Below, one piece after another: positions 27,644 to 37,533 of a stretch of 64,000 nucleotides of DNA. The stretch spans positions 3,010,734-3,074,733 of the forward strand of contig NZ_CP093379.1 in assembly GCF_022655595.1 (NCBI RefSeq). The letters are read 5' to 3'. The DNA comes from Ignatzschineria rhizosphaerae (GTDB lineage Bacteria > Pseudomonadota > Gammaproteobacteria > Cardiobacteriales > Wohlfahrtiimonadaceae). A model generated the notes under the pieces. The model did not search any database, was not told the origin of the DNA, and worked only from the letters and a program-made list of their open reading frames with translations. Position 1 is the first letter of the stretch; each line of letters begins with the position of its first letter. Position numbers and translations under genes: made by a program.

Positions 27644-29236
27644 ATGAAAAAAACATTGTTATTCATCGGTGCACCATTTGTGCTTGCGGCATGTTCTATG
27701 GCGCCAAATTATGAACGTCCTGGATTGCCAGTGATTGACTCGTTCCCTGCATCTTCTTCGGCAAAGGCAGGTTCGTTAGCTGAGCAGAGTTTTGCTTATG
27801 AGATTACTTGGGAGCAATATTTTAAAGATCCTCGTTTGAAAAGGCTCATTACCTTAGCATTGGAGAATAACAAAGACCTTCAGCTTGCAACCTTAAATAT
27901 GGAAGCGGCTAGAATAGCTTATGGTATCTCGGTATCTGAGCGTCTACCAGGAGTGAATGTGGGCGGTGGTTACTCAAGAAATAAAACAGGTAGCGCAAAT
28001 ACTGGTATTAATCAGCTAACAGGTCAGCCAAATGGTCGTGTAATCTCTGAATCATCATCCATTAACTTTGGGGTGAGTAGCTACGAAATTGACTTCTTTG
28101 GTAAAGCAGCATCAATGAGTGATGCGGCGTTTGCAAAATATTTAGCGTCTGAAGAAGGACAAAAAGCGGCACATATCAGTTTAATTTCTGGTGTTGCGCG
28201 TGGTTACCTCACAGAAGTATTAGCAGAAGAGCAACTTCGTGTTGCAAAAGAGACATTAAACTCTAACCGCGCATCTTATAATCTTGTTCAACAACAAGTA
28301 ACGGCTGGTATTGCAAATGACTTAGACCTTGCTCAAGCAAGAGGACAAGTCTTCTCAGCCCAAGCGCAAGTTGCGAACTTTGAAGGTCAATTAGGTAAAG
28401 CACGTAATGCGCTTTATACATTAGTTGGGGTTGTGGCTTCAGATTTACCAAAAGGTTTACCGCTTAGAACTAGCCATTTTACCGAAGATTTGCCAGTAGG
28501 ATTACCATCACAAGTATTATTGGTTCGTCCTGATGTGATGGAAGCGGAATATAATCTTCTTGCCGCAAACGCAGATATTGGTGCAGCAAGAGCCGCATTC
28601 TTCCCAAGTATTAGCTTAACGGCAACAGTAGGTAGAGCATCAAGCGATCTTTCAGATCTTTTTGATGGTGGTCGTGGTGGTTGGTCATTTAGTCCAACGC
28701 TCTCATTACCAATCTTTAACTGGGGAGAATTGCAGAAGAATTTAGAGCTATCACATGTTCGTAAGAATATGTCGATCGTGACATATGAGAAAGCGATTCA
28801 AACAGCATTCCAAGAAGTTTCTGATGGTTTAGTAGCAAAACAGCCTTTAGCAAACCAATTACGAGCGCAACAAAACTTAGTTGCTACAACTTCTGAGCAG
28901 CTTCGTTTAGCAAATCTACTTTATACCAATGGGATTGCGAGCTACTTAGATGTATTAGATGCACAGCGTACGCTCTTTAGTTCACGCCAAAGTCTCTTAT
29001 CAACGTATTTTGAGAAACATATTAACGACATCATGCTCTATGCGGCATTAGGTGGTGGTGTAGATGCTTATACCGGTGATCCAAAACGGACCAACTATAT
29101 GGAGATTGCAGCATCACAGACAGGTGTTGCAAAAGCATCACAAACTGGCGTTGTAAAGGGGAAGGGCGCAACTGAAGTGATCTTCTCTACGTTAGATGAT
29201 GGCAAAATTAAAGTATCTACGACTATTGCGGAGTAA
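27644..29236 (+). CDS. Outer-membrane efflux lipoprotein (NodT/OprM family)
   Basis: 530 residues with a lipobox (VLAAC, Cys at residue 16) and the characteristic start APNYERP. Two TolC-like repeats with long alpha-helical segments are visible; the family motifs LLVRPDVMEAEYNLLAANADIGAARAAFFP and SYLDVLDAQRTLFSSRQ are present in the second repeat. It forms a trimeric outer-membrane channel for an RND-type pump. No membrane-fusion or RND partner is encoded next to it here. The C-terminal 60 residues (SQTGVAKASQTGV repeats) are an unusual extension. Confidence 0.9.
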   Translation: MKKTLLFIGAPFVLAACSMAPNYERPGLPVIDSFPASSSAKAGSLAEQSFAYEITWEQYFKDPRLKRLITLALENNKDLQLATLNMEAARIAYGISVSERLPGVNVGGGYSRNKTGSANTGINQLTGQPNGRVISESSSINFGVSSYEIDFFGKAASMSDAAFAKYLASEEGQKAAHISLISGVARGYLTEVLAEEQLRVAKETLNSNRASYNLVQQQVTAGIANDLDLAQARGQVFSAQAQVANFEGQLGKARNALYTLVGVVASDLPKGLPLRTSHFTEDLPVGLPSQVLLVRPDVMEAEYNLLAANADIGAARAAFFPSISLTATVGRASSDLSDLFDGGRGGWSFSPTLSLPIFNWGELQKNLELSHVRKNMSIVTYEKAIQTAFQEVSDGLVAKQPLANQLRAQQNLVATTSEQLRLANLLYTNGIASYLDVLDAQRTLFSSRQSLLSTYFEKHINDIMLYAALGGGVDAYTGDPKRTNYMEIAASQTGVAKASQTGVVKGKGATEVIFSTLDDGKIKVSTTIAE

Positions 29237-29338
29237 TCCTTAAAAAGATTAACGAGAATAAATAGTTAAAATGGCGAGGGATAGTGATGTTCCTTGTCAT
29301 TTTTGTTTTTATTTGCTAATATTTAAACCTCATTTTGT

Positions 29339-29415
29339 CGGGGCATGGCGCAGCCTGGTAGCGCACTTGCATGGGGTGCAAGGGGTCGCAGGTTCAAATC
29401 CTGCTGTCCCGACCA
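29339..29415 (+). tRNA. tRNA-Pro (GGG)
   Basis: 77 nt, cloverleaf complete: acceptor CGGGGCA / TGTCCCG, D-loop with GGTAGCGC, anticodon stem CTTGC/GCAAG with loop ATGGGGT (anticodon GGG), T-loop GGTTCAAATCC and encoded CCA. Confidence 0.95.
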
Positions 29416-29444
29416 ATAAATTAATTCACTATTTGAAGAGTTCT

Positions 29445-29663
29445 ATGTCAAAAGAAGATCATATCGAAATGGAAGGAACGGTCACCGAGACACTTCCTTA
29501 CACACAATTTAGAGTTGAGTTAGATAACGGTCATGTTATCACTGCACATATTTCCGGTAAAATGCGTAAGAACTATATCCGTATTTTAATGGGAGATAGA
29601 GTTAAAGTAGAATTAACGCCTTACGACTTAACAAAAGGTCGTATCGTTTATCGTGGTAAATAA
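29445..29663 (+). CDS. infA: Translation initiation factor IF-1
   Basis: 72 residues with the canonical start [13 protein letters not shown] and end KGRIVYRGK, an OB-fold S1-type domain. It binds the 30S A site during initiation. An upstream in-frame extension through the tRNA is not real: the ATG at 29445 follows GAAGAG and gives the usual length. It lies 29 bases after tRNA-Pro, so both may share a transcript. Confidence 0.97.
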   Translation: MSKEDHIEMEGTVTETLPYTQFRVELDNGHVITAHISGKMRKNYIRILMGDRVKVELTPYDLTKGRIVYRGK

Positions 29664-29680
29664 TTACGATTGTTAAGGCG

Positions 29681-29748
29681 TAGATCATAGGTTTAAAGTG
29701 CAACTAACGGTATTGTTAGTCAGCCCTTTAAATCTTGAAAATGATCTA
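29681..29748 (+). ncRNA. Candidate structured RNA between infA and rph
   Basis: Three nested stems: TAGATCAT/ATGATCTA (29681-29688 with 29741-29748), TTTAAAG/CTTTAAA (29692-29698 with 29726-29732) and ACTAAC/GTTAGT (29703-29708 with 29715-29720). They give a long interrupted hairpin. It starts 18 bases after the infA stop, and a strong terminator ends the region at 29880. It could be an infA 3'UTR element, a leader for rph or an independent small RNA. No known family recognised. Confidence 0.45.
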
Positions 29749-29856
29749 TGTATAAAGGCAATAGATGTAAGTCTGGAAGTGACGATATGATATATATAAA
29801 TCATGTTGCACCAAGCCACGCTCGTATGAAGAATTATCGAGACCAGAATATGCAAG

Positions 29857-29880
29857 ACGCCCGTACATACGGGCGTTTTT
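29857..29880 (+). terminator. Terminator between infA and rph
   Basis: ACGCCCGT-ACAT-ACGGGCGT followed by four further T residues. The 8-bp GC-rich stem makes it strong. Confidence 0.9.
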
Positions 29881-29927
29881 GTGCTTGAAAAATTTAAGTT
29901 TTCTAAAATTATTAAGAGAGAAAGATC

Positions 29928-30653
29928 ATGAGACCGTCAAAAAGAGCTGCTAATGAGATGCGTGAGCTACAATTTATTCCAAACTTTACCATGCATGCTG
30001 CTGGTTCTGTGTTAGCGGTATTTGGAAATACAAAAGTGCTCTGTACGGCATCGGTAGAAGAGCGAGTTCCTTCATTTTTACGAGGTGAGGGAAAAGGTTG
30101 GGTAACGGCAGAATATGGCATGTTACCAGGATCAACGCATACACGTTCAAATCGTGAAGCGGCAAGAGGTAAGCAAAGTGGGCGTACATTAGAGATTCAA
30201 CGTTTAATAGGTCGCTCACTTCGAGCTGCTGTAAACCTTGAGTTGTTAGGGGAAAGAACGATCACAATTGATTGTGATGTATTACAAGCGGATGGAGGCA
30301 CGAGAACGGCTTCAATCTCAGGTGCTTATATTGCACTTGTGATAGCGCTTCATAAATTAGTGGAAGAAGGGCTTTTAGCAAAATCACCATTAACTTGCCA
30401 AATTGGGGCGATTTCTGTGGGGATTTATCAAGGTGTGCCAGTGCTTGATCTTGATTACGCGGAAGATAGTAATGCAGATACTGATATGAATGTGATCATG
30501 ACGAGTGATGGAAAGATCATTGAGGTGCAAGCAACAGCGGAGCAGGCGGCATTTGATAAGGCTGAGCTTCTTTCAATGCTTGATCTTGCTGAAATTGGTA
30601 TTAAACAGATCGCAGAAGAGCAGCTTAAAGTATTAGCAGAGGTTATTGCTTAA
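29928..30653 (+). CDS. rph: Ribonuclease PH
   Basis: 241 residues, full length for the family. Conserved features: [13 protein letters not shown] start, phosphate-binding [15 protein letters not shown] region, and [20 protein letters not shown]. It trims tRNA 3' ends by phosphorolysis. Good start with AGAGAGAAAG upstream. Monocistronic between two terminators. Confidence 0.96.
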   Translation: MRPSKRAANEMRELQFIPNFTMHAAGSVLAVFGNTKVLCTASVEERVPSFLRGEGKGWVTAEYGMLPGSTHTRSNREAARGKQSGRTLEIQRLIGRSLRAAVNLELLGERTITIDCDVLQADGGTRTASISGAYIALVIALHKLVEEGLLAKSPLTCQIGAISVGIYQGVPVLDLDYAEDSNADTDMNVIMTSDGKIIEVQATAEQAAFDKAELLSMLDLAEIGIKQIAEEQLKVLAEVIA

Positions 30654-30851
30654 TTGATAGTCGATTCGGTTGAAGATGCGTTACATTAAAAGTAAAGCAG
30701 TATGATGTATCAAAATCAGCTTGCGTGATGCAGATAGAACTATTTTTGTGCTTTTCATAACCGATGCTCCGGCAATCTGATTTAGGGGATTTTAAAGCGA
30801 TTTCACTATAATATTCCATCTATTAATCATCTGAAGAAATTGAAAGTAGTA

Positions 30852-30888
30852 AAAAGCCTTTACGTATGATGCGTAAAGGCTTTTCTTA
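30852..30888. terminator. Bidirectional terminator between rph and dxs
   Basis: Perfect 13-bp stem AAAAGCCTTTACG / CGTAAAGGCTTTT with a 7-nt loop. It separates the convergent rph and dxs transcripts. About 200 bases between rph and this hairpin hold nothing recognisable. Confidence 0.85.
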
Positions 30889-30908
30889 AATCTATTTTGC
30901 TATATCTG

Positions 30909-32846
30909 TTAGTGGATCGCTTTTTTGAGGAATTGCTCTGTTTCTTGAATGAGATTGTCGGCAGTTAAGCCATATTCGGCAAGAATCTCTTCACGTTCAC
31001 CATGTTCTGGGTAGTAATCTTTAATTCCAAAATGTTTAATTGGAAGGTAAAAACCCTCTTCATTAAGGAGCTCAGAAACTGCAGATCCGGCTCCCCCCAT
31101 AATTGCGCCATCTTCAATGGTGATAATAGCTTTATGAGATGATGCTAAAGTCGTTAAGGTTGCTTGATCTAAGGGTTTTACAAAACGAAGATCGAGTAAG
31201 GTTGCATTAAAATGATTGGCAACGGCTTCGCTTGATTCAATCATTGCGCCAACGTTAATAACAAGCAACGCTTTACCTTCTTGTATAATTTGGCTTTTAC
31301 CAAAAGGAATGGAGGGCATTGCATCTTTATTAATAGTTGTACTGATTTCTTTACCAATCCCTTTGCCACGAGGGTAGCGAACAGCTGCGGGTCCTTTGTA
31401 TTGATAAGCGGTGGTAAGCATCTGGTAACACTCTTCTTCATTAGAAGGCGCCATAATCACCATGTTAGGAATGGTGCGTAAAAATGCTAAATCAAAAGTT
31501 CCTGCATGAGTTGCCCCATCAGGTCCCACAATACCGGCGCGATCAATGGCAAAAGTCACATCTAAATTTTGAATTGCAATATCGTGTACGAGCTGATCGT
31601 AAGCACGTTGTAAGAAGGTGGAGTAGATAGCAACAACAGGTTTTAAATTGCCAAGCGCCATTCCTGCGCCGAGAGTAACAGCGTGTTGCTCTGCAATTGC
31701 CGTGTCGAAGAATCTGTTGGGAAATTGCTGACTAAATTCAACTAACCCAGATCCTTCGCACATTGCCGGCGTAATAGCCATTAAGTTCGGATCAGCTTGT
31801 CCCATATCGCATAACCATTGTGAAAAAACTTGGGTATAAGTTAAATTGGATTTTTGCGTCGTTGATGTCGATGCCGGTTGTTCTTTTATTTCCACCTCAA
31901 CTTCTGCTTTAACCGAGGCTGGTTTTTTAGCCGCTGAAACTGCATGAAATTTTACAGGCTCGGCTTCTGCTTTAGCGTAACCTTTTCCTTTTTTAGTCGT
32001 GATATGAAGGAATTTTGGTCCCGCTTTTTGTTTGAGGTTTTTCAGTGTTGTAATCAGTGTCGGTAAGTCATGCCCATCAATGGGGCCGAAATATTGGAAG
32101 CCAAATTCTTCAAAAATGACGCTCTTTTCCGCAACTGCACTTTTAACACGAGTTTCAGCACGCTTTGCTAAATCTAATGCGTGGGGAAACGGGAGGTTTT
32201 CTAAAATCTTAGCACCACTTTCACGAATGGATTGAAGAGTTGGTTTGGAAAGGGTGCGAGTGAGCATTGTGCTCAGTGCGCCAACATTTGGTGAGATCGA
32301 CATGTTGTTATCATTGAGGATAACAAGCATGTTTGCTTTAAGATCTCCGGCATGATTGAGTGCTTCGAATGCTTGCCCTGCAGTTAATGCCCCATCACCA
32401 ATGACGGCAATGAGTTGTTGCTCGGGATCTGCGTGATGTTTTGCACCAATTGCCATCCCAAGTGCCGCACTAATTGAGGTAGATGAGTGCCCAACACCAA
32501 AGGCATCATGAATATTTTCATTGATTGCCGGAAAAGGACCTAATCCGCCTTTTTGGCGAATGGTATGAATTTTATCTTTACGACCGGTTAAGATTTTGTG
32601 CGGATACGCTTGGTGACCGACATCCCAGACAATTTTATCATGCGGCGTATTAAAGACGTGATGAAGCGCAACCGTTAGCTCGACAACGCCAAGGCCAGAT
32701 GCAAAGTGTCCTCCTGAATCTAAGACGCTATCGATCAGAAATTGTCTCAGTTCCGTAGAAACAGTCTCAAGATCATTGAGTGAAAGGTTTTTAAGATCAA
32801 GAGGGGATTGGATTTGATCAAGTAATGGCGTTGGATTCATAGTCAA
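30909..32846 (-). CDS. dxs: 1-deoxy-D-xylulose-5-phosphate synthase
   Basis: 645 residues, slightly longer than usual (~620) because of a low-complexity linker (about residues 305-340, rich in Ala, Lys, Glu and Thr) between the two thiamine-diphosphate domains. Motifs: GDGALTAGQAFEALN...NDNNMSIS (ThDP/Mg binding) and DRAGIVGPDGATHAG in the pyrimidine domain. First step of the MEP isoprenoid pathway. Starts three bases after the ispA stop, in an xseB-ispA-dxs operon. Confidence 0.96.
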   Translation of the reverse strand: MTMNPTPLLDQIQSPLDLKNLSLNDLETVSTELRQFLIDSVLDSGGHFASGLGVVELTVALHHVFNTPHDKIVWDVGHQAYPHKILTGRKDKIHTIRQKGGLGPFPAINENIHDAFGVGHSSTSISAALGMAIGAKHHADPEQQLIAVIGDGALTAGQAFEALNHAGDLKANMLVILNDNNMSISPNVGALSTMLTRTLSKPTLQSIRESGAKILENLPFPHALDLAKRAETRVKSAVAEKSVIFEEFGFQYFGPIDGHDLPTLITTLKNLKQKAGPKFLHITTKKGKGYAKAEAEPVKFHAVSAAKKPASVKAEVEVEIKEQPASTSTTQKSNLTYTQVFSQWLCDMGQADPNLMAITPAMCEGSGLVEFSQQFPNRFFDTAIAEQHAVTLGAGMALGNLKPVVAIYSTFLQRAYDQLVHDIAIQNLDVTFAIDRAGIVGPDGATHAGTFDLAFLRTIPNMVIMAPSNEEECYQMLTTAYQYKGPAAVRYPRGKGIGKEISTTINKDAMPSIPFGKSQIIQEGKALLVINVGAMIESSEAVANHFNATLLDLRFVKPLDQATLTTLASSHKAIITIEDGAIMGGAGSAVSELLNEEGFYLPIKHFGIKDYYPEHGEREEILAEYGLTADNLIQETEQFLKKAIH

Positions 32847-32849
32847 ACC

Positions 32850-33725
32850 TTAGTGATTGCGCTTTTGAATATAATTAGCAAGATCAATAAGCGGTTCTGC
32901 TTTTTTACCAAACGATGCTAAAAGCTCGATGGCGTTTGTTGTAAGGCCGTTGAGTTTCTCAACTGAAGAGTCCATGCCTAGTAGGGAAATATAGGTGGAT
33001 TTATCCTGTAATAGATCGCTTCCTGGCATTTTTCCAAGCTCTTCCTTTGTTCCAGTGACATCTAAGATGTCATCTTTTATCTGGAAAGCAAGGCCAATAT
33101 TGTCTGCATAGATAGATAGTTTATCATAAGTATCTTGATCCGTATTGCCCGCAATTGCACCAGCTAAGATTGCCGCTTTTATAAGGGCGCCGGTTTTTTT
33201 GCGGTGTATAGTTTCAAGCTCTTGTAGTGTAATTGTTTTATCTTCTGATTCAAGATCGATAAATTGTCCGCCAACCATTCCGGTTGTGCCACTTGCGGTG
33301 CTGTAGAGCTGAATAAGCTGTAATTTTTTCTCTGCGCTGAGTGTCGGGATTTGGCTCAGTAGCTCAAAACTATAGGTAAGGAGTGCATCGCCTGCAAGAA
33401 TTGCGGTTGCTTCATCAAAGGCTTTATGACAGGTCGGTTTACCACGTCTAAAATCATCATCATCCATTGCCGGAAGGTCATCATGAATTAGAGAATAGGC
33501 GTGTATGCACTCAATGGCTGTAGCGATCGTATAAAGCGTTGACTTATCGGCACCAGAAAGCTCGCCACTAGCGAGTGTTAAAAGCGCTCGAAGGCGTTTA
33601 CCTCCATTAAGAGTACTGTAGAGAATCGCTTCTCGTAAGCGCAAAGGTGCCTTAATTTGTGAAATTTGAGCATTGAAGGCGGCTTCAAAATCATGAAATT
33701 GATCATTAAACCAAGCTGTCGGCAT
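32850..33725 (-). CDS. ispA: Farnesyl diphosphate synthase
   Basis: 291 residues. First aspartate-rich motif LIHDDLPAMDDDDFRRG (DDxxxxD), second FQIKDDILD, and GGKRLRALL near the N-terminus. It condenses IPP and DMAPP/GPP to FPP. Sits between xseB and dxs, the usual gammaproteobacterial order, linking precursor supply and chain elongation. Confidence 0.95.
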   Translation of the reverse strand: MPTAWFNDQFHDFEAAFNAQISQIKAPLRLREAILYSTLNGGKRLRALLTLASGELSGADKSTLYTIATAIECIHAYSLIHDDLPAMDDDDFRRGKPTCHKAFDEATAILAGDALLTYSFELLSQIPTLSAEKKLQLIQLYSTASGTTGMVGGQFIDLESEDKTITLQELETIHRKKTGALIKAAILAGAIAGNTDQDTYDKLSIYADNIGLAFQIKDDILDVTGTKEELGKMPGSDLLQDKSTYISLLGMDSSVEKLNGLTTNAIELLASFGKKAEPLIDLANYIQKRNH

Positions 33726-33739
33726 GAAAGGTGGTTCCT

Positions 33740-33943
33740 TTAATCTTTTTTGAGTAATTGTGTAATGCGTTTTTCAGAAGCTTCAAGGCTCTCTTGGCAT
33801 GCTTTTGTCAGTGCAATCCCTTCTTCAAACTTTGTTAAAGAATCCTCAAGAGAAAGTTCATCGCTTTCGAGCGCTTCAACAATTTTTGTTAATGCTTGGA
33901 GTTGGGATTCAATGCTTTGATTTTGGGTTATTTTATCGGACAC
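33740..33943 (-). CDS. xseB: Exodeoxyribonuclease VII small subunit
   Basis: 67 residues, typical size, with the family core LTKIVEALESDELSLEDSLTKFEEGI. Partner of XseA in degrading single-stranded DNA. First gene of the operon with ispA and dxs, 14 bases ahead of ispA. Confidence 0.93.
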   Translation of the reverse strand: MSDKITQNQSIESQLQALTKIVEALESDELSLEDSLTKFEEGIALTKACQESLEASEKRITQLLKKD

Positions 33944-34087
33944 AAATATTTCCTTAAAATAATTAATAATTCGGTCTCATATTCTAGATTGAGTGCGCGC
34001 TATATGCAATAATAATACCCTTAACACAGACAAAATCGAGATTAATGATTTTTGTTCTCTAATACCAAAATAATTGAAGGGGTGCCC

Positions 34088-36385
34088 GTGAGCTATATGA
34101 AGCGAATTACTACACTAATTTTACTGCTATTTGTGGGTGTTAGTATCGCTTTCTCTCAAGTACATCCTATTGGTTCAATTTTACAAAATGGCTTGGGAAC
34201 GACTGAAAAAACTGAAGAAGTAGAGCTTTCGTTGCCTGATCCGATGAATATGACCACATCGTGGTGGGCATATTTTGAAACAAAAAAGGTCGGAGAGCTT
34301 CGTCAATCAGTGATTGATTTCTTAGAAAGAATCGAATCAGATCTTTCGCTTTTGCCAGATGAGATACAAAAACGGGAGATCCCAAGAATCTCCCATATTA
34401 GTGCCAATCTTTTTGCATATGTTGCATTAAAAGAGAAGCAAGTTACTAAAAAAGCGCCCAAACTTGCGTTACAAGATGAATATAATATTACTGAGCTATT
34501 AGCAATTATTCATCGTGAACGAGATTTAAGTACTGAATTAACCAGTATTCGAGAAGATATTCGGGATCAAGATGTACAGTATCGGGATTTAACAAGGCAG
34601 ATTAATAATCAGTTTGTCTCTTATTTAGAGACGCAAGAGCAGAGCCTTGAGCGCTTTCAATCTGCTTTGAGAATTATTACTTTACAGACTGAGCAGGCAC
34701 TTATTAATGAAAGATTGCGTCTTTTAAAAGCTAATTTGACGATATTAGAAGCTGAGTTTAACGAAATTCAAGAAGCCAAAAATGTAGCGATTAAAAGGTT
34801 AACATTTACCGAAGAAGAGCAGATTGAACTTGATGAGCGAATTAGTAATACAACCATTCGTTTGCAAGAAGCAAATACAAAGTTGTTGCGAGAGCAATCC
34901 CAGTTGCTATTATTGCCAGATGAAACGGTAGAAGATCAAGCTGTTGCGCGTTTGAGAAATCAGCGTGTTGCGAAAGAGAAGATCAATGTCGCAATTTTAG
35001 AAGCGCGACTAGATATGTATGAAAATGAGCAAGATACATTATTGATTTTATCGCAAGAAGAGGGGCTTGATGTTGAGCGTATTCAGAAGAACTATGCTGA
35101 GCGTCAGAGGATGCTACAAGATATTTTGGTTAAAGCAAAAGATTGGTTTAACCAAAATGAAGTAGAGCGAAGCAGTACCAATGCGTTGTTAGCAGATATT
35201 GAAATGCGAGGCGGCGTTAATGAGAATAACTTTCTTGCCGGCATTGCAAATGACCGTTTAACGCTGATTCAAGAGACTTCTGTTTTATTACAAAAATTAC
35301 AAACAGAGATTGCAGATAGCCAGTTTATGGGGCGGATTCTGGAGAATCAATTATTACAATATCAAGGTGTTTTGCTAAACACGATTAATCGTACAAAAAG
35401 TAGCTTAAGTTATGCTTGGCGCAATGTAAAACAGCTCATTCGTATGCCGCTTTTTACCGTGGGTGAAACGCCAATTACGGCATTAAGTTTTGCGCAATTT
35501 CTCTTGATCGTTTTAGTTTGCTGGTGGATTGCATTTTGGCTTAATCGTATTTTTAATCGAATGGGCAATAAGCGTGGTGATGATAAATTGCCGGCCTATT
35601 ATCTTGCGGGGCGTTTAACTTATTATGCGATTATTTTGTTTGGATTCCTTTATGGGTTAACGGCTGTTGGAATTGACTTTACCAACTTCGCATTAGTTGC
35701 GGGGGCATTGGCTATTGGACTAGGATTTGGTTTACAGTCAATTGTAAACAACTTTGTTTCAGGGTTAATTCTTCTATTTGAGCGCTCCATTAAAGTAGGC
35801 GACTTTATCGAGCTTTATGATCAAAAAAGTGGTAAACCGCTTTGGGGAGAAGTTAAAGAGATTAACGTTCGAGCGACCATTATCTCGGATAATGACAACG
35901 TTGATATCGTCATACCAAACTCAGAATTTATTAATACAAAGATGCTCAACTGGACGCTTAAAGAGCCTCAGCGCCGAATGCGTTATCCTTTTAGGGTTGC
36001 TTATGGCACAGATAAAGAGTTAGTTCGTGAAGCCGTATTAGAGCAAGCCGAAGCATTGCCACATACCTTAAAAGGAATTCCAGGGCGAAATCCTGCTGTT
36101 TGGTTGGTTGATTTTAAAGATCACTATTATGAGTTTGAATTAGTGGTCTGGTTAACAGCGCGAGCCGTTAAAAGACCTAATGGGATCAGAGCAGCCTATA
36201 TGTGGGCAATTGATACGGCGCTTCGGGAGAATAATATCGAGATTCCGGTGCCACAAAGAGAGCATCGTTTTAGAGATGGTGCGGTATTACCGGTGGAGAA
36301 GGTTCGCCGAGAGATATTAGAAGATGAAGAGATGCTTGAAGATTTCGAAAATGAATTTAATGATGGTAAGCGCAGTTCGGTATAG
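34088..36385 (+). CDS. MscS-family mechanosensitive channel with large periplasmic domain
   Basis: 765 residues from the GTG at 34088, chosen because AAGGGG lies 5 bases upstream; longer (34052) and shorter (ATG 34097) frames are possible. Signal peptide, then about 370 residues of coiled-coil-rich periplasmic sequence, a membrane region from about residue 450, and the MscS pore signature ALVAGALAIGLGFGLQSIVNNF followed by FERSIKVGDFIEL. Opens under membrane tension during hypo-osmotic shock. Large size is closer to MscK/YbdG-like than MscS itself. Divergent from xseB. Confidence 0.88.
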   Translation: MSYMKRITTLILLLFVGVSIAFSQVHPIGSILQNGLGTTEKTEEVELSLPDPMNMTTSWWAYFETKKVGELRQSVIDFLERIESDLSLLPDEIQKREIPRISHISANLFAYVALKEKQVTKKAPKLALQDEYNITELLAIIHRERDLSTELTSIREDIRDQDVQYRDLTRQINNQFVSYLETQEQSLERFQSALRIITLQTEQALINERLRLLKANLTILEAEFNEIQEAKNVAIKRLTFTEEEQIELDERISNTTIRLQEANTKLLREQSQLLLLPDETVEDQAVARLRNQRVAKEKINVAILEARLDMYENEQDTLLILSQEEGLDVERIQKNYAERQRMLQDILVKAKDWFNQNEVERSSTNALLADIEMRGGVNENNFLAGIANDRLTLIQETSVLLQKLQTEIADSQFMGRILENQLLQYQGVLLNTINRTKSSLSYAWRNVKQLIRMPLFTVGETPITALSFAQFLLIVLVCWWIAFWLNRIFNRMGNKRGDDKLPAYYLAGRLTYYAIILFGFLYGLTAVGIDFTNFALVAGALAIGLGFGLQSIVNNFVSGLILLFERSIKVGDFIELYDQKSGKPLWGEVKEINVRATIISDNDNVDIVIPNSEFINTKMLNWTLKEPQRRMRYPFRVAYGTDKELVREAVLEQAEALPHTLKGIPGRNPAVWLVDFKDHYYEFELVVWLTARAVKRPNGIRAAYMWAIDTALRENNIEIPVPQREHRFRDGAVLPVEKVRREILEDEEMLEDFENEFNDGKRSSV

Positions 36386-36526
36386 ATCGGTTATAATACT
36401 TGCCAAAATGATTTTGAAATAGAACAGAGGCAATGGAGAATTAAGAGTATTAAATAGTATATTCTCCTTGCGTGAGTTTAAAGAATTGAAGAATTAGTCG
36501 ATAAAGAAACGAGATAAAGAAACGAC

Positions 36527-37423
36527 ATGAAAAAGATGACTTTCCAAGAGATGATTTTTACGTTGCAAACTTATTGGGCTGAGCAAGGTTGCGCCGTATT
36601 ACAGCCTTATGATATCGAAGTAGGTGCGGGAACATTCCATACGGCAACCTTCCTTCGAGCGCTTGGACCTGAGCCATGGGCAGCGGCTTATGTTCAACCA
36701 TCAAGACGTCCAACAGATGGTCGTTATGGTGAAAACCCTAACCGTTTACAACATTACTATCAGTTTCAAGTGGCGATTAAGCCATCTCCTGAGAATATGC
36801 AAGAGCTCTATTTAGGCTCACTTGAAGCACTTGGTATCGATACTTCAAAGCATGATATTCGTTTTGTTGAAGATGACTGGGAATCCCCAACACTCGGTGC
36901 TTGGGGCTTAGGTTGGGAAGTTTGGTTAAATGGGATGGAAGTGACGCAGTTTACCTATTTCCAACAAGCAGGTGGTCTTGAGTGTAAGCCTGTGTTAGGG
37001 GAAATCACTTATGGTTTAGAGCGTTTTGCGATGTATGTGCAAGATGTAGAGAGTGTTTATGATCTTGTATGGTCAGATGGGCCATTTGGGACGATTACTT
37101 ATGGGGATGTTTTCCATCAAAATGAGGTGGAGCAATCACACTACAACTTCTCTCATGCGGATGTTGAGTTCTTACTAAATTCTTTCAACTTCTATGAGAA
37201 AGAGGTTGCAAGATTATTAGAAGCGAATCTTGCATTACCGGCATATGAGATGGTTCTCAAAGCCTCCCACGCATTTAACTTACTTGATGCGCGTAAAGCA
37301 ATCTCAGTAACGGAGCGTCAAGGCTATATTTTACGTGTTCGTAAAATGGCAGGAATGGTTGCACAGAGCTACTATGAATCAAGAGAGAAGTTAGGCTTCC
37401 CAATGCTCAATAAAGCAAAATAA
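36527..37423 (+). CDS. glyQ: Glycyl-tRNA synthetase alpha subunit
   Basis: 298 residues, class II aminoacyl-tRNA synthetase with [19 protein letters not shown] at the start, [19 protein letters not shown] (motif 2) and [10 protein letters not shown] (motif 3). It needs the beta subunit GlyS to function. In most gammaproteobacteria glyS follows glyQ directly; here the next gene, 110 bases on, is an IMPase, so glyS must be elsewhere. Start has a weak Shine-Dalgarno (AAGAAACGAC). Confidence 0.96.
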   Translation: MKKMTFQEMIFTLQTYWAEQGCAVLQPYDIEVGAGTFHTATFLRALGPEPWAAAYVQPSRRPTDGRYGENPNRLQHYYQFQVAIKPSPENMQELYLGSLEALGIDTSKHDIRFVEDDWESPTLGAWGLGWEVWLNGMEVTQFTYFQQAGGLECKPVLGEITYGLERFAMYVQDVESVYDLVWSDGPFGTITYGDVFHQNEVEQSHYNFSHADVEFLLNSFNFYEKEVARLLEANLALPAYEMVLKASHAFNLLDARKAISVTERQGYILRVRKMAGMVAQSYYESREKLGFPMLNKAK

Positions 37424-37533
37424 TAAAAAAGAGACAGATGATATGGGCAACCGATCATCTGTTTTTTTCATATAGAGTATTTAAATTAATTGAATCAGAT
37501 TGTCCAATGACAAAAGAGAATGGTAGAAAAGAT

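Noticed and set aside
29271..29444. N-terminal extension of IF-1 across tRNA-Pro
   Set aside because: It would translate the tRNA; the usual 72-residue IF-1 starts at 29445 with its own ribosome binding site.
30654..30851. Possible small gene or RNA between rph and its terminator
   Set aside because: No ribosome site, no ORF and no convincing structure apart from the terminator itself.
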